Notes: a model not told the origin generated them from the sequence alone. DNA of 64,000 nucleotides from Bacillus sp. N13C7 (GCF_026790065.1 NZ_JALAMO010000007.1:432829-496828); one strand, 5' to 3'. Positions 52,626-63,552 are shown, numbered from the stretch's first letter. Made by a program: numbers and translations.

Positions 52626-53294
52626 GTGAAAAAGAAACAGCAGTCTTCTGCGAAATTCGCGGTCATCCTTACAGTTGTGGTTGTTGTATTGTTAGCAGCC
52701 ATTGTCATCATTAATAACAAAACGGAACAAGGCGATGAAGCGGTTTCCGGACAGCCGTCTATCAAAGGCCAGCCTGTGCTTGGCAAGGATGATGCACCGG
52801 TAACTGTAGTAGAATTTGGAGATTACAAATGTCCGTCTTGCAAGGTGTTTAACAGTGACATCTTTCCAAAGATACAAAAAGACTTTATTGATAAGGGCGA
52901 TGTGAAATTTTCATTTGTGAACGTCATGTTCCACGGAACAGGCTCAAGATTAGCGGCTCTTGCTTCAGAAGAAGTATGGAAAGAAGACCCTGACTCTTTC
53001 TGGACATTCCATGAAAAGCTGTTTGAAAAACAGCCGGACACAGAACAGGAATGGGTGACCCCAGCCGTTCTTGGTGATCTTGCAAAAAGCACCACAATAA
53101 TAAAACCTGAGACGCTCAAGGAGAATCTTGATAAGGAAACATTTGCTTCTCAAGTGGAAAAGGACTCTGACCTTAATCAAAAAATGAACATAAACGCAAC
53201 ACCGACGATTTACGTCAATGATAAAGTGATCAAAAACTTTGCGGATTATAATGAAATCAAAGAAACAATAGAAAAAGAGCTGAAAGGGAAGTAA
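52626..53294 (+). CDS. bdbD: Thiol-disulfide oxidoreductase BdbD
   Basis: Extracytoplasmic DsbA-like oxidase that forms disulfide bonds in exported proteins, needed for competence pseudopilin ComGC in B. subtilis. The 222-residue protein has a membrane anchor at residues 11-30 (FAVILTVVVVVLLAAIVII) and a thioredoxin fold with active site C69-P-S-C72. The cis-Pro loop is NATPTIYV near the C-terminus. GTG start at 52626 with GAGGTGTCGGA upstream. It is reoxidised by BdbC, encoded four bases downstream. Confidence 0.95.
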   Translation: MKKKQQSSAKFAVILTVVVVVLLAAIVIINNKTEQGDEAVSGQPSIKGQPVLGKDDAPVTVVEFGDYKCPSCKVFNSDIFPKIQKDFIDKGDVKFSFVNVMFHGTGSRLAALASEEVWKEDPDSFWTFHEKLFEKQPDTEQEWVTPAVLGDLAKSTTIIKPETLKENLDKETFASQVEKDSDLNQKMNINATPTIYVNDKVIKNFADYNEIKETIEKELKGK

Positions 53295-53298
53295 TCAT

Positions 53299-53715
53299 AT
53301 GAAAAATAGAATTGTATTTTTATATGCTTCCTGGGTTGTGGCTCTTGTCGCTATGCTGGGCAGCCTGTATTTCAGTGAAATCAGAAAGTTCATTCCATGT
53401 GAACTGTGCTGGTACCAGCGTATCCTCATGTATCCGCTCGTCCTGATTTTAGGCATCGCCACCTTTCAAGGTGACACACGCGTGAAAAAATATGTGCTCC
53501 CAATGGCGATTATCGGGGCATTTATTTCGATCATGCACTACTTAGAGCAAAAAGTGCCCGGCTTTACCGGCATTAAGCCGTGTGTAAGCGGCGTGCCGTG
53601 CTCAGGCCAATATATTAACTGGTTTGGTTTTATTACCATTCCATTCCTGGCCCTGATTGCTTTTATCCTGATTATCGTTTTTATGTGCCTGCTGAAAGGC
53701 GAAAAATCTGAATGA
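53299..53715 (+). CDS. bdbC: Disulfide bond formation protein BdbC
   Basis: A DsbB-like quinone reductase of 138 residues with four membrane helices that reoxidises BdbD and passes electrons to menaquinone. Cys34 and Cys37 (CELCWYQR) form the first pair, next to the membrane; CVSGVPC carries the second pair in the second external loop. ATG at 53299 follows AAAGGGAAG, which overlaps the bdbD stop. A terminator follows at once. Confidence 0.95.
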   Translation: MKNRIVFLYASWVVALVAMLGSLYFSEIRKFIPCELCWYQRILMYPLVLILGIATFQGDTRVKKYVLPMAIIGAFISIMHYLEQKVPGFTGIKPCVSGVPCSGQYINWFGFITIPFLALIAFILIIVFMCLLKGEKSE

Positions 53716-53717
53716 CA

Positions 53718-53751
53718 AAAAAAGCGCCCGCAGTATGCCGGGCGCTTTTTT
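53718..53751 (+). terminator. Terminator after bdbDC
   Basis: AAAAAAGCGCCCG (53718-53730) pairs perfectly over 13 bp with CGGGCGCTTTTTT (53739-53751). Confidence 0.93.
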
Positions 53752-53901
53752 CATCTCGAAAACTCATGCTCCATAGCGTTTGGTGTACTCCCTCTAAATT
53801 TATCTTTTTTTATCGTAAAAATGTTATTGATTTTACGCTGGAGCGATTATAAAATCTAGAGGTCGTCAGAAAATTTAACAAACATAAAGGGAGTCATCAG
53901 A

Positions 53902-54516
53902 ATGGCTTGGGAGCTGCTTAGTGTGATTGGCATCATTGCGTTTGCAGTCAGCGGCGCAATTGTTGCGATGGAAGAGGAATATGATATTTTAGGAGTTTAT
54001 ATATTAGGGATTGTCACAGCCTTTGGAGGCGGAGCGATCCGTAATTTGCTGATCGGTGTTCCAGTATCAGCACTATGGGAGCAGGGAGCGTACTTTCAGA
54101 TCGCGCTCTTATCCATAACGATTGTGTTTCTGTTCCCGAAGCTGCTGCTGAAGCATTGGAACAAGTGGGGCAATTTATCAGATGCGATCGGTCTCGCAGC
54201 CTTTGCTATCCAAGGCGCATTGTATGCCGTCAAAATGGGCCATCCGCTTAGTGCTGTCATCGTAGCAGCAGTGCTGACGGGAAGCGGCGGGGGCATCATT
54301 CGTGATCTTCTTGCCGGACGCAAGCCGCTTGTGCTGAAAGCAGAAATTTACGCGGTCTGGGCAGCTCTCGGCGGTTTAATCGTCGGCTTGGGCTGGCTTG
54401 GAAACTCGTTTGGCTTGTACGTACTGTTTTTTGTGCTTGTTGTTTGCCGCGTCTGCTCCTATATGTTTAACTGGAAGCTGCCAAACCGTTCTTTTCGTTT
54501 AGATAACTATCATTAA
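53902..54516 (+). CDS. yvgT: UPF0126/TRIC-like membrane protein YvgT
   Basis: A 204-residue membrane protein with about seven helices made of two similar halves. The repeated signature is seen as TAFGGGAIRNLLIG near residue 37 and LTGSGGGIIRDLLAGRKP near residue 128. The bacterial UPF0126 family is related to the TRIC cation channels, which form trimers with the Gly-rich segments near the pore. A channel role is therefore possible here but not shown. AAAGGGAG precedes the ATG at 53902. Transcribed alone, with a terminator. Confidence 0.85.
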   Translation: MAWELLSVIGIIAFAVSGAIVAMEEEYDILGVYILGIVTAFGGGAIRNLLIGVPVSALWEQGAYFQIALLSITIVFLFPKLLLKHWNKWGNLSDAIGLAAFAIQGALYAVKMGHPLSAVIVAAVLTGSGGGIIRDLLAGRKPLVLKAEIYAVWAALGGLIVGLGWLGNSFGLYVLFFVLVVCRVCSYMFNWKLPNRSFRLDNYH

Positions 54517-54549
54517 AAAAACCGATTTCAATTTGAAATCGGTTTTTTT
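54516..54549 (+). terminator. Terminator after yvgT
   Basis: AAAAACCGATTTCAA pairs with TTGAAATCGGTTTTT as a nearly continuous palindrome, followed by TTG. Confidence 0.9.
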
Positions 54550-54702
54550 GCATATAAATAACCCAAACCTTGATTGATATTGGGTGAATGTGCTAAGATA
54601 AATTGTATTTACTGATTTTTATCATATATTTATTATATGTATCCAATTATATTGTACAGTATTTCATCTGTGTTTGTCAACTATTTTCTGGAGGTGCCGT
54701 TC

Positions 54703-57027
54703 ATGAATCAGCAGGATAAGGAATGGAAGGAAGAGCAGTTAAGAATAGATGAGGTGCTGCAGGAGCTTGGCAAAAAAGAGCGGTTTCTGGAAACGGCTGC
54801 AGGCGGGTTAAAGCATGATGTTATCGGATTAAGAAAAAGCTTTTGGGAGGATGTTAGGGTTAATTTTGATGATGCCCATGAAGCGGTTGAAACGATGGCA
54901 AGCATTAAGCAGCAGGCAGAGCTGCTGTCTGATCGGGAACGGAATCATAGACATATGGATCAGCAGCTCAAACGAATTCATCAATTAAAAGCATCGCCTT
55001 ATTTTGGCCGGATTGATTTTATTGAAAATGGTGAGGAGCAGGCGGAGCGGATTTATATTGGTTTAGCTTCCTGTATGGATGAAAAGGAAGAACACTTTCT
55101 GATCTATGACTGGAGGGCGCCGATATCAAGTATGTACTATAATTATTCCCCAGGAAAAGCGGAGTACGAAGTGCCCGGTGAAACGATAGAAGGGGAAATG
55201 GTGCTCAAACGCCAGTTTATCATCAAAAACGGCGCTCTCAAGGCGATGTTTAATACAGATATGACGATCGGCGATGAAATGCTGCAGGAAGTATTAAGCC
55301 ATCACTCTGACACTCAAATGAAAAACATCGTGTCTACGATTCAGAAAGAACAAAACCAGATTATCCGTAATGAAAAAAGCAAATTCCTGATTGTGCAGGG
55401 AGCGGCTGGCAGCGGGAAAACATCGGCAGCGCTTCAGCGTGTCGCTTATTTGTTATACAGGCACCGCGGCGTTATTGATGCCGGACAAATCGTTTTATTT
55501 TCTCCCAACTTCTTATTTAACAGCTATGTCTCCTCTGTTTTGCCTGAGCTAGGAGAAGAGAACATGGAGCAGGCGACATTTCAGGAATATATTGAGCTTC
55601 GGCTTGGCCGCAAGTTCCATTGTGAAAGCCCCTTTGATCAGCTCGAATATTGCTTGACAGAAACAAAGGAAGGCGACTTTCCAACAAGGCTTGCGGGAAT
55701 CACATGGAAGGCGGGCTTATCATTTCAGCAATTCATTGATGAATACGTCACATGGCTGGCCTCTGAAGGGATGATCTTTAAAAATATCGTCTTTCGCGGA
55801 GAGAAATTGATCACTAAGGAAAAAATTAAATCCTATTTTTACTCACTGGATCAAAGCCAGTCCATTCCGAACCGGATGGAGCATACGGCCAAGTGGCTGC
55901 TGAGTGAGCTTAACAAGCTTGAGAAAAAGGAACGGCGTAAGGATTGGGTCGTTCAGGAAGCTGAGCTCCTCGATAAAGAGGATTACTTGGATGTGTACAA
56001 AAAGCTGCAGGAAAGGAAACGATTCAGTGAGAGTACGTTTAACGATTATCAAAGAGAGCAGCAGCTCCTTGCCGCCATCATTGTGAAAAAGGCTTTCAAA
56101 CCGCTCAAACAGGCGGTCAAACTCCTTGCATTTCTTGATGTAAAGCAGATGTATTTGCAATTGTTTTCCGGATGGGGAGAGGAATCTCGGCATGAGAAGA
56201 TGGCAGCGCTAGGAGAGCTGACCCAATCGGCATTTGCGGAAAATAAATTGCTCTATGAGGACGCGGCGCCTTTTCTTTATATGCAGGATCTGATTGAAGG
56301 CAGAAAGAAAAATACGAAAATCAAACACCTTTTTATCGACGAAGCTCAGGACTATTCGCCGTTTCAGATGGCGTACATGAGAAGCATTTTTCCGGCTGCC
56401 AGCATGACAGTGCTCGGTGACATCAATCAGTCCATCTACGCCCATGCCATACACGGCGTTAAACGTATGGATGCGTGCTTTGAAGATGAACCGGCTGAAT
56501 ATGTTCGTTTAAAGAGAACGTACAGATCGACAAGGCAGATTGTCGAGTTTACGAAAGCAATGCTTCAGGACGGAGCGGACATTGAGCCTTTCAACAGAAA
56601 CGGGGAAATGCCTATTGTTTTCAAAACCGAAGGACGTGAGGACCTGTGCCAAAAGCTAACGATAGAAATTGAACGGCTCAAGAAACAAGGACATGAAACG
56701 ATAGCCGTTATATGCAAAACAGCGCAGCAATCCATACAGGCGCATGCTCACATCAGTGAGTATACAAATATCCGTCTGATTCATAAAGAAAATCAAACAT
56801 TCCAAAAGGGAGTTTGTGTCATTCCGGTGTATTTAGCGAAAGGAATTGAGTTTGACGCAGTGCTTGTCTATGATGCGTCAGAAGAACATTACCAAACAGA
56901 GCACGACCGCAGGCTCTTATACACGGCCTGCACCCGTGCGATGCATATACTGGCGGTGTTTCATACAGGTAAGGCAAGTCCGTTTGTAACGGCTGTGCCG
57001 CCTCATTTATATCAGAATGCTGAATGA
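54703..57027 (+). CDS. helD: RNA polymerase recycling ATPase HelD (YvgS)
   Basis: A 774-residue UvrD/Rep-like superfamily I ATPase that binds RNA polymerase and frees stalled complexes from nucleic acid. The N-terminal coiled-coil arm (residues 1-90, rich in Glu, Lys and Gln) inserts into the polymerase secondary channel. Walker A is [14 protein letters not shown] near residue 230, Walker [10 protein letters not shown] near residue 545 and motif IV/VI segments are TYRSTRQIV and [12 protein letters not shown] at 54703 follows TCTGGAGGTGCC; open frame upstream has no site. The 774-residue length equals that of B. subtilis HelD. Confidence 0.96.
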   Translation: MNQQDKEWKEEQLRIDEVLQELGKKERFLETAAGGLKHDVIGLRKSFWEDVRVNFDDAHEAVETMASIKQQAELLSDRERNHRHMDQQLKRIHQLKASPYFGRIDFIENGEEQAERIYIGLASCMDEKEEHFLIYDWRAPISSMYYNYSPGKAEYEVPGETIEGEMVLKRQFIIKNGALKAMFNTDMTIGDEMLQEVLSHHSDTQMKNIVSTIQKEQNQIIRNEKSKFLIVQGAAGSGKTSAALQRVAYLLYRHRGVIDAGQIVLFSPNFLFNSYVSSVLPELGEENMEQATFQEYIELRLGRKFHCESPFDQLEYCLTETKEGDFPTRLAGITWKAGLSFQQFIDEYVTWLASEGMIFKNIVFRGEKLITKEKIKSYFYSLDQSQSIPNRMEHTAKWLLSELNKLEKKERRKDWVVQEAELLDKEDYLDVYKKLQERKRFSESTFNDYQREQQLLAAIIVKKAFKPLKQAVKLLAFLDVKQMYLQLFSGWGEESRHEKMAALGELTQSAFAENKLLYEDAAPFLYMQDLIEGRKKNTKIKHLFIDEAQDYSPFQMAYMRSIFPAASMTVLGDINQSIYAHAIHGVKRMDACFEDEPAEYVRLKRTYRSTRQIVEFTKAMLQDGADIEPFNRNGEMPIVFKTEGREDLCQKLTIEIERLKKQGHETIAVICKTAQQSIQAHAHISEYTNIRLIHKENQTFQKGVCVIPVYLAKGIEFDAVLVYDASEEHYQTEHDRRLLYTACTRAMHILAVFHTGKASPFVTAVPPHLYQNAE

Positions 57028-57053
57028 AGAGAAGGGAACCCTTCTCTTTTTTC
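57028..57053 (+). terminator. Terminator after helD
   Basis: AGAGAAGGG (57028-57036) pairs with CCCTTCTCT (57039-57047), followed by TTTTTT. Confidence 0.85.
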
Positions 57054-57081
57054 TATTTAAATGAAACAAAGCGGTTTTATC

Positions 57082-57096
57082 ATTAGGATTCCTAAT
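57082..57096. promoter_or_regulatory. Palindrome upstream of cysJI, candidate CysL site
   Basis: ATTAGGA T TCCTAAT is a perfect 7+1+7 inverted repeat about 100 bases before cysJ. LysR-type CysL is known to activate cysJI in B. subtilis, and such regulators bind interrupted palindromes upstream of the promoter. The match to CysL is inferred from position. Confidence 0.45.
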
Positions 57097-57197
57097 AGTT
57101 GTCATCATGTAAATATATTTTACTTAACCCGAGTATTCCGGTAAAGTTCAATTAGATGCAATTTTCGATCAGTTTATAACTTTGTGAGGTGGATACG

Positions 57198-59012
57198 TTG
57201 CAACTTCAGGTAATGAACAGTCCGTTTAATCAGGAGCAGGCAGAGCTCCTTAACCGCCTTCTGCCAACCTTGACCGAATCTCAGAAAATCTGGCTGAGCG
57301 GATATTTATCCGCGCAATCTGTTCCCGCCCAAGAAACTGCAGGGGCGCCGGCGGCTGTGTCTGCAGCAGCGGCGGCACCAGCCGTTTCAAAAGAGGTAAC
57401 CGTTCTTTACGGTTCACAGACAGGCAACGCACAGGGGCTTGCAGAGAATGCCGGCAAGCAGCTCGAGCAGCGCGGTTTTCAAGTGACCGTCTCCTCCATG
57501 AGCGATTTTAAGCCGAATCAGCTGAAGAAAGTAAATAATCTTTTAATCGTTGTCAGTACGCACGGTGAAGGCGATCCGCCTGATAACGCGCTATCATTTC
57601 ATGAATTTCTGCATGGAAGACGGGCGCCTAAGCTTGAAGATCTTCGTTTTTCTGTTTTGGCGCTTGGTGACAGCTCGTACGAATTCTTCTGCCAGACAGG
57701 GAAAGAATTTGATCAGCGCTTAGAAGAGCTCGGCGGAAAACGGATTTCTCCGCGCGTTGATTGCGATCTTGATTATGATGAGCCGGCAGCCGAGTGGCTT
57801 GAGAGCGTATTTGAAGGGTTAAGTGAAGCCGGGGGCGGAAGTGCCGCACCTGCGCCAGCAGCAACGCCTCAAACCGGTGAGTCTTCGTATTCCAGAACAA
57901 ACCCGTTTCGGGCTGAAGTGTTAGAAAATTTAAATTTGAACGGCAGAGGGTCGAATAAAGAAACACGCCATGTGGAGCTTTCTCTGGAAGGCTCTGGCCT
58001 GACTTACGAGCCAGGTGACAGCCTCGGCGTTTATCCGGAAAACGATCCGGAGCTTGTTGATCAGCTGCTGAAGGAAATGAATTGGGACCCTGAAGAAATT
58101 GTGACGCTTAATAAGCAAGGCGATGTCCGCCCGCTGAAAGAGGCGCTGATTTCTTACTTTGAGATTACCGTTCTCACAAAACCGCTTCTTGAACAGGCAG
58201 CCCAGCTGACGGGAAGCGATGAGCTTAGAGCGCTTTTAGCCCCGGGAAATGAGGGGAATGTAAAAGCGTATATAGAAGGACGCGATTTGCTTGATCTCGT
58301 CCGTGATTATGGCCCGTTCAGTGTATCGGCGCAGGAGTTTGTCTCGATTCTGCGAAAAATGCCGGCCCGCCTTTATTCGATTGCGAGCAGTTTATCCGCA
58401 AATCCGGATGAAGTGCATTTAACAATCGGCGCAGTCCGCTACGATGCGCATGGCCGAGAACGTAAAGGCGTCTGCTCGATTTTATGCGCGGAGCGTCTGC
58501 AGCCGGGAGATACATTGCCGGTTTATGTCCAGCACAATCAAAACTTTAAGCTTCCGAAAGATCCTGAAACGCCGATTATCATGGTCGGCCCAGGGACAGG
58601 CGTCGCGCCGTTCCGTTCCTTTATGCAGGAGCGAGAGGAGACAGGAGCCGAAGGAAAAGCGTGGATGTTCTTTGGCGATCAGCACTTTGTCACAGATTTC
58701 CTTTACCAGACAGAGTGGCAGAAGTGGCTCAAAGACGGTGTGCTGACAAAAATGGATGTCGCGTTTTCACGTGATACGGAAGAAAAAGTATACGTGCAGC
58801 ACCGCATGCTTGAACAGAGCGCAGAATTGTTCGAATGGCTTCAAGAAGGCGCGGCTGTTTACATTTGCGGTGATGAAAAGCACATGGCGCATGACGTCCA
58901 TCACACATTGCTTGAGATTATCGAGAAAGAAGGCAATATGAGCCGCGAAGAAGCGGAAGCTTATCTTGCCGACATGCAGCAGCAAAAACGCTATCAGCGT
59001 GATGTATACTGA
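57198..59012 (+). CDS. cysJ: Sulfite reductase flavoprotein subunit CysJ
   Basis: NADPH-binding flavoprotein of assimilatory sulfite reductase, 604 residues. It passes electrons from NADPH through FAD and FMN to CysI. The FMN domain is at residues 65-210 (VLYGSQTGNAQGLAEN, STHGEGDPPDNA, LGDSSYEFFCQ). An Ala/Pro-rich linker follows near residue 220. The FAD domain has RLYSIASSLS near residue 390, and the NADPH domain has VGPGTGVAPFRSF near residue 465 and FGDQHFVTDFLY. TTG at 57198 is the start since TGAGGTGG is well spaced from it. cysI follows after 25 bases. Confidence 0.96.
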   Translation: MQLQVMNSPFNQEQAELLNRLLPTLTESQKIWLSGYLSAQSVPAQETAGAPAAVSAAAAAPAVSKEVTVLYGSQTGNAQGLAENAGKQLEQRGFQVTVSSMSDFKPNQLKKVNNLLIVVSTHGEGDPPDNALSFHEFLHGRRAPKLEDLRFSVLALGDSSYEFFCQTGKEFDQRLEELGGKRISPRVDCDLDYDEPAAEWLESVFEGLSEAGGGSAAPAPAATPQTGESSYSRTNPFRAEVLENLNLNGRGSNKETRHVELSLEGSGLTYEPGDSLGVYPENDPELVDQLLKEMNWDPEEIVTLNKQGDVRPLKEALISYFEITVLTKPLLEQAAQLTGSDELRALLAPGNEGNVKAYIEGRDLLDLVRDYGPFSVSAQEFVSILRKMPARLYSIASSLSANPDEVHLTIGAVRYDAHGRERKGVCSILCAERLQPGDTLPVYVQHNQNFKLPKDPETPIIMVGPGTGVAPFRSFMQEREETGAEGKAWMFFGDQHFVTDFLYQTEWQKWLKDGVLTKMDVAFSRDTEEKVYVQHRMLEQSAELFEWLQEGAAVYICGDEKHMAHDVHHTLLEIIEKEGNMSREEAEAYLADMQQQKRYQRDVY

Positions 59013-59037
59013 TTTGACTTGAAAGGGGTTTTTCAAC

Positions 59038-60753
59038 ATGGTGACCAAAATCTTAAAAGCACCGGACGGCGCTCCAAGTGATGTTGAACGCATTAAAAGA
59101 GAAAGTGACTATTTGCGCGGCACACTGAAAGAAGTCATGCTGGATCGGATCAGTGCCGGAATTCCGGATGATGACAACCGCCTGATGAAACACCACGGCA
59201 GTTATTTGCAGGATGACCGTGACCTCCGCAATGAACGCCAAAAGCAAAAGCTTGAGCCGGCATATCAATTTATGCTGCGCGTGCGTATGCCAGGGGGCGT
59301 TTCAACGCCTGAGCAATGGCTTGTCATGGATGATCTATCTCAGAAATATGGGAACGGCACATTAAAATTGACGACACGTGAAACGTTCCAAATGCACGGA
59401 ATTTTGAAATGGAATATGAAGAAAACCATTCAGACGATCCACTCGGCTCTTTTGGATACGATCGCAGCCTGCGGGGACGTAAACCGCAACGTGATGTGCG
59501 CATCAAACCCTTATCAGTCTGAAATCCACTCAGAGGTATACGAGTGGTCTAAAAAATTAAGTGATGACCTGCTGCCACGGACGAGGGCATATTATGAAAT
59601 TTGGCTTGATGAGGAAAGAGTGGCCGGCACGCCGGAGGAAGAAGTCGAGCCAATGTACGGACCGCTCTATCTGCCTCGGAAATTTAAAATCGGTATTGCT
59701 GTTCCGCCGTCTAATGATATTGATGTCTTTTCACAAGATCTCGGATTCATTGCGATTGTCGAAGATGGCAAACTGATCGGTTTTAATGTGGCAATCGGCG
59801 GCGGTATGGGAATGACGCATGGCGACACAGCGACATATCCGCAATTAGCCAAGGTGATCGGTTTCTGCCGTCCTGAGCAAATGTATGATGTTGCTGAAAA
59901 AACGATTACGATTCAGCGTGATTACGGAAACCGCTCTGTCCGCAAAAATGCGCGTTTTAAATACACGGTTGACCGCCTCGGCTTAGAAACAGTAAAAGAG
60001 GAATTGGAAAACCGCCTCGGCTGGCGCCTGGAAGAAGCGAAGCCGTATCATTTCGATCATAACGGCGACCGCTACGGGTGGGTTGAAGGCATTGAGGATA
60101 ACTGGCATTTTACGCTGTTTATCGAAGGCGGCCGTGTGACAGATTACGATGATTATAAACTGATGACAGGCTTGCGGGAAATTGCCAAAGTCCATACAGG
60201 AGAGTTCCGTCTGACAGCCAACCAGAACTTGATTATCGCGAACGTTTCAAGCGATAAAAAAGAAGAGATCAGTGCGTTAATCGAGCAATACGGACTCACT
60301 GACGGCAAGCATCATTCGGCGCTCCGGCGCAGCTCGATGGCGTGCGTCGCTCTTCCGACCTGCGGATTGGCCATGGCTGAAGCTGAACGATATTTGCCGA
60401 CACTTTTAGATAAGATTGAAGACATTATTGATGAAAACGGCCTTCGTGAACAGGAAATCACCATTCGCATGACAGGATGCCCGAATGGATGTGCACGCCA
60501 TGCGCTCGGAGAAATCGGATTTATCGGAAAGGCGCCGGGCAAATATAATATGTATCTTGGCGCTGCATTTGACGGGAGCCGTTTAAGCAAAATGTACCGG
60601 GAAAACATCGGTGAAGAGGAAATTTTAAACGAGCTTCGCGTCCTGCTTTCCCGTTATGCGAAAGAACGCGAGGAAGGCGAGCATTTTGGTGACTTTGTCA
60701 TCCGCGCAGGCATCATTAAAACAACGACTGACGGCACGAATTTTCACGATTAA
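59038..60753 (+). CDS. cysI: Sulfite reductase hemoprotein subunit CysI
   Basis: Siroheme and 4Fe-4S subunit that reduces sulfite to sulfide for cysteine synthesis; 571 residues, full length. The cluster-siroheme cysteines are in [15 protein letters not shown] near residue 440 and [16 protein letters not shown] near residue 480. Siroheme-binding basic segments include [10 protein letters not shown] and [11 protein letters not shown] in the N-terminal half. AAAGGGG precedes the start at 59038. Cotranscribed with cysJ and closed by a terminator. Confidence 0.97.
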   Translation: MVTKILKAPDGAPSDVERIKRESDYLRGTLKEVMLDRISAGIPDDDNRLMKHHGSYLQDDRDLRNERQKQKLEPAYQFMLRVRMPGGVSTPEQWLVMDDLSQKYGNGTLKLTTRETFQMHGILKWNMKKTIQTIHSALLDTIAACGDVNRNVMCASNPYQSEIHSEVYEWSKKLSDDLLPRTRAYYEIWLDEERVAGTPEEEVEPMYGPLYLPRKFKIGIAVPPSNDIDVFSQDLGFIAIVEDGKLIGFNVAIGGGMGMTHGDTATYPQLAKVIGFCRPEQMYDVAEKTITIQRDYGNRSVRKNARFKYTVDRLGLETVKEELENRLGWRLEEAKPYHFDHNGDRYGWVEGIEDNWHFTLFIEGGRVTDYDDYKLMTGLREIAKVHTGEFRLTANQNLIIANVSSDKKEEISALIEQYGLTDGKHHSALRRSSMACVALPTCGLAMAEAERYLPTLLDKIEDIIDENGLREQEITIRMTGCPNGCARHALGEIGFIGKAPGKYNMYLGAAFDGSRLSKMYRENIGEEEILNELRVLLSRYAKEREEGEHFGDFVIRAGIIKTTTDGTNFHD

Positions 60754-60762
60754 TACAGGGAA

Positions 60763-60795
60763 ACGAGAGGCAGGGAATAGCTCCCTGTCTCTTTT
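60763..60795 (+). terminator. Terminator after cysJI
   Basis: GAGAGGCAGGGA (60765-60776) pairs with TCCCTGTCTC (60782-60791, one G bulge), followed by TTTT. Confidence 0.85.
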
Positions 60796-61009
60796 GGTCT
60801 GGAATTTGCTCTGCGGCAAAAAAGTTCACTATGAGCATATCATGAGAAATAATACCCTAAAAAGGGTACTATAAAAGAAGACAAGTGTGGAGGGAACTCC
60901 TGCGACATCATATATCGGATGCAAGGCCATCCTAGCCTCAGCCTCTTTTAGACAAGCAGAATCATTGATTCATCATGTACTAACACAACAGACGAAGGAG
61001 GTCATGTAT
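60796..61009 (+). other. Untranslated leader upstream of nhaK
   Basis: About 210 bases without a credible gene. It holds a small hairpin TACCCT-AAAA-AGGGTA (60853-60868) followed by TATAAA, a possible promoter element. About 115 bases of probable leader follow, then the ribosome binding site AAGGAGGT at 60995-61002. The frame is open from 60887, but its translation has no matching site and does not look like transporter sequence. Confidence 0.4.
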
Positions 61010-63022
61010 TTGGACATATTTTTAGTCGTTCTCGTTTTATTAACGATTATTGCGATATCCAATATCGTAAATCGGTTTATTCCGTTTATTCCCGTGCCTC
61101 TGATTCAGGTGGCGCTTGGGATTCTTGCCGCCTCATTTCCCCAGGGGCTTCATTTTGAATTAAACACCGAATTGTTTTTTGTTTTGTTTATCGCACCCCT
61201 TCTATTTAATGATGGGAAGAGAACGCCGCGGGCAGAGCTTTGGAATTTAAGGGCTCCGATTTTGTTGCTTGCACTCGGTCTTGTATTTGCGACTGTAATT
61301 GTAGGAGGCTACACAATTCACTGGATGATTCCTGATATTCCGCTGGCAGCGGCTTTCGGACTTGCGGCCATTCTTTCACCAACTGATGTCGTCGCTGTCA
61401 GCGCATTATCAGGAAGAGTGAAAATGCCAAAAGGGATTCTTCGCTTGCTTGAAGGGGAAGGGCTGATGAATGACGCATCAGGTCTGGTGGCCTTTAAGTT
61501 TGCGATTGCGGCAGCAGTGACTGGAGCATTTTCATTAGCGCAAGCGGCTGTCAGCTTTGTCTTTATTTCTCTCGGAGGTTTGCTGTGCGGGGTTGTCATT
61601 TCGTTCTTGATTATTCGTTTCCGCCTCTTCCTGCGCCGTCTAGGTATGCAGGATGTCACGATGCATATGCTGATTCAAATTCTGACGCCGTTTGTGATCT
61701 ATTTGGCAGCAGAAGAAATCGGCGTTTCCGGGATTTTGGCCGTTGTGGCGGGAGGTATTACCCATGCAGTGGAACAGGATCGTCTGGAATCAACGATGAT
61801 CAAGCTGCAAATCGTCTCCTCAAGTACGTGGAACATTATTTTATTTATTTTGAACGGCCTGGTATTCGTGATTCTCGGAACGCAGATTCCAGACGTCATT
61901 TCTGTCATTTTTAACGACACCGCTATCAGCAACATGAAGGTGATCGGCTATATTCTAGTCATCACATTTACGTTAATGCTCCTCAGATTTTTGTGGGTGC
62001 TGTTCTTCTGGAACGGCAAGTGGTTCTTTAATAAAGATCAGAACATCTATAAACCGGGTATTCGTTCCACGCTGTTAATTTCGATTTCTGGTGTGCGCGG
62101 AGCTGTAACGCTTGCAGGTTCTTTCTCCATTCCGTATTTCCTGGAGGACGGCACGCCGTTTCCAGAAAGAAACCTGATTCTCTTTCTAGCAGCCGGTGTC
62201 ATTTTATGCACACTTGTTATTGCCACCGTTGTCCTGCCGCTTCTGACTGAAAAAGAAGAAGAGGACGAGGAACGAAACAAGAAGCTGCTGACGGCGAGAC
62301 GCAAATTGATCAAAACAGCTCTCCAAACGATTAAAGAAGACATGAATGATACAAACAAAACGGCCTCCCTTGCGGTGATAGCTGAATACAATGAGAAAAT
62401 GAAAAATCTTCGTTTTCAGCAATATACATCAACTAATCGCATCAAAAGGCAAGAGCGAAAAGTCCGTGCACAAGGGGTTAAGGCTGAGCAAGAGGCATTG
62501 ATGAAAATGCTGGAGCGGGGAGACATCCCGGAAGAAACGGCAAACGTGCTGCAAGAACGATTTAATGAGTTGGAAATTTTGTATGCCAACCCGTTTAAGG
62601 TCGGATTATCAAAAACAAGGCTTAAGCGGCTGATGTATTGGATTTTCTTCGGTGAGCATAAAAAGCCGGAGATGTCGATTTTAAATGAAGCAGGGTTGAT
62701 ACGGGCAACAAGAGTGAAAACGGCAAAAGCAGCGATAGAATATTTGGAAAAACATAAGGCAGATGAACATAAAGAAGTATTTTTGTCTGTCATTTCATTC
62801 TATAAACAGCTCATTTTCAGGTTGGAGCACAGCCATCATGAGCTGAAATCAAGCGCCCATTTTGAAAATCAGAAGCTGGAAGTGAAGCTGAAGGCTGTGC
62901 AGGCAATCAGAAATGAAATTCAAACGCTCTTTGAGGAGGGAGAAATTTCCCGGGATATCTCCCATGAGCTTCGCCAATACATTAATGATGTGGAAGCCGC
63001 CATGCTTGAAGGCGGCGAATAG
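61010..63022 (+). CDS. nhaK: Cation/proton antiporter NhaK (YvgP)
   Basis: A 670-residue CPA1-type antiporter that exchanges Na+, K+, Li+ or Rb+ for protons. About 12 membrane helices span residues 1-420, with the conserved [13 protein letters not shown] segment seen as [13 protein letters not shown] near residue 125 and [16 protein letters not shown] near residue 155 (ND motif). Roughly 230 cytoplasmic, Lys/Glu-rich residues follow and are likely helical or coiled-coil. TTG at 61010 gives [11 protein letters not shown] and is eight bases from AAGGAGGT; the ATG at 61004 is too close to that site. Confidence 0.92.
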   Translation: MDIFLVVLVLLTIIAISNIVNRFIPFIPVPLIQVALGILAASFPQGLHFELNTELFFVLFIAPLLFNDGKRTPRAELWNLRAPILLLALGLVFATVIVGGYTIHWMIPDIPLAAAFGLAAILSPTDVVAVSALSGRVKMPKGILRLLEGEGLMNDASGLVAFKFAIAAAVTGAFSLAQAAVSFVFISLGGLLCGVVISFLIIRFRLFLRRLGMQDVTMHMLIQILTPFVIYLAAEEIGVSGILAVVAGGITHAVEQDRLESTMIKLQIVSSSTWNIILFILNGLVFVILGTQIPDVISVIFNDTAISNMKVIGYILVITFTLMLLRFLWVLFFWNGKWFFNKDQNIYKPGIRSTLLISISGVRGAVTLAGSFSIPYFLEDGTPFPERNLILFLAAGVILCTLVIATVVLPLLTEKEEEDEERNKKLLTARRKLIKTALQTIKEDMNDTNKTASLAVIAEYNEKMKNLRFQQYTSTNRIKRQERKVRAQGVKAEQEALMKMLERGDIPEETANVLQERFNELEILYANPFKVGLSKTRLKRLMYWIFFGEHKKPEMSILNEAGLIRATRVKTAKAAIEYLEKHKADEHKEVFLSVISFYKQLIFRLEHSHHELKSSAHFENQKLEVKLKAVQAIRNEIQTLFEEGEISRDISHELRQYINDVEAAMLEGGE

Positions 63023-63029
63023 ATGCAGT

Positions 63030-63062
63030 AAAAAAGCTGGCGCTGAAACGCCAGCTTTTTTC
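63030..63062. terminator. Bidirectional terminator between nhaK and yvgO
   Basis: AAAAAGCTGGCG (63031-63042) pairs perfectly over 12 bp with CGCCAGCTTTTT (63049-63060). A and T tracts serve both convergent genes. Confidence 0.92.
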
Positions 63063-63066
63063 TGTA

Positions 63067-63552
63067 TTAAGGACGATGGAAATTGACAGTGCTGCCATCC
63101 CGGTCGAACCAGCCTCTGAAGGCCCAGTTGATCCAGCCGCCATCACCTTTGTTTGTAAAGGATCCGTCTTCAAATACCCAAATGCCGTACGTAATGCCGT
63201 CGTAAACGGCAGAACCGTAAAATTGCACACCGTTTAAGTGATCTTCATATTCCTGGCTTAAATTAAATACCATGACATTGTATTTTTGGCCGGAAGCGTA
63301 AAAGGAAGACTCCATGAGGTTTTTCACAAATCCATCCCGGTTCTGTGCGGATTTAATGGCGTCGGCAATCTGATTGGCAATGCCAAGCACATCAAGGTTT
63401 ACATTTAAACCGACCTCAGTGGCAGTTGTTCCGGCTGCTGTTGTCTGCGAGATCTTCGGAGCGGGGTTTTCTTCAGCTGAAGCTAGGGACAAAGGGGCAA
63501 TTGTCAAAGCGGCGCCAAGTGCAAGTGTCATTGGAATACGAACACGTTTCAA
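63067..63552 (-). CDS. yvgO: Secreted YvgO protein (antifungal-protein homolog)
   Basis: A 161-residue exported protein. The signal peptide MKRVRIPMTLALGAALTIAP ends in an LASA motif near residue 26. The mature part has no Cys and contains DAIKSAQNRDGFVKNL and the C-terminal INWAFRGWFDRDGSTVNFHR. A homolog from B. thuringiensis has been described as an antifungal protein, and in B. subtilis it is a stress-induced secreted protein; how it acts is unknown. The minus-strand start at 63552 has AAAGGAGG upstream. Convergent with nhaK, divergent from yvgN. Confidence 0.88.
   Translation of the reverse strand: MKRVRIPMTLALGAALTIAPLSLASAEENPAPKISQTTAAGTTATEVGLNVNLDVLGIANQIADAIKSAQNRDGFVKNLMESSFYASGQKYNVMVFNLSQEYEDHLNGVQFYGSAVYDGITYGIWVFEDGSFTNKGDGGWINWAFRGWFDRDGSTVNFHRP

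Noticed and set aside
60887..61009. Longer N-terminus for nhaK
   Set aside because: The extra 41 residues lack a ribosome binding site and precede a well-placed one; the helix pattern of the transporter begins at the TTG start.
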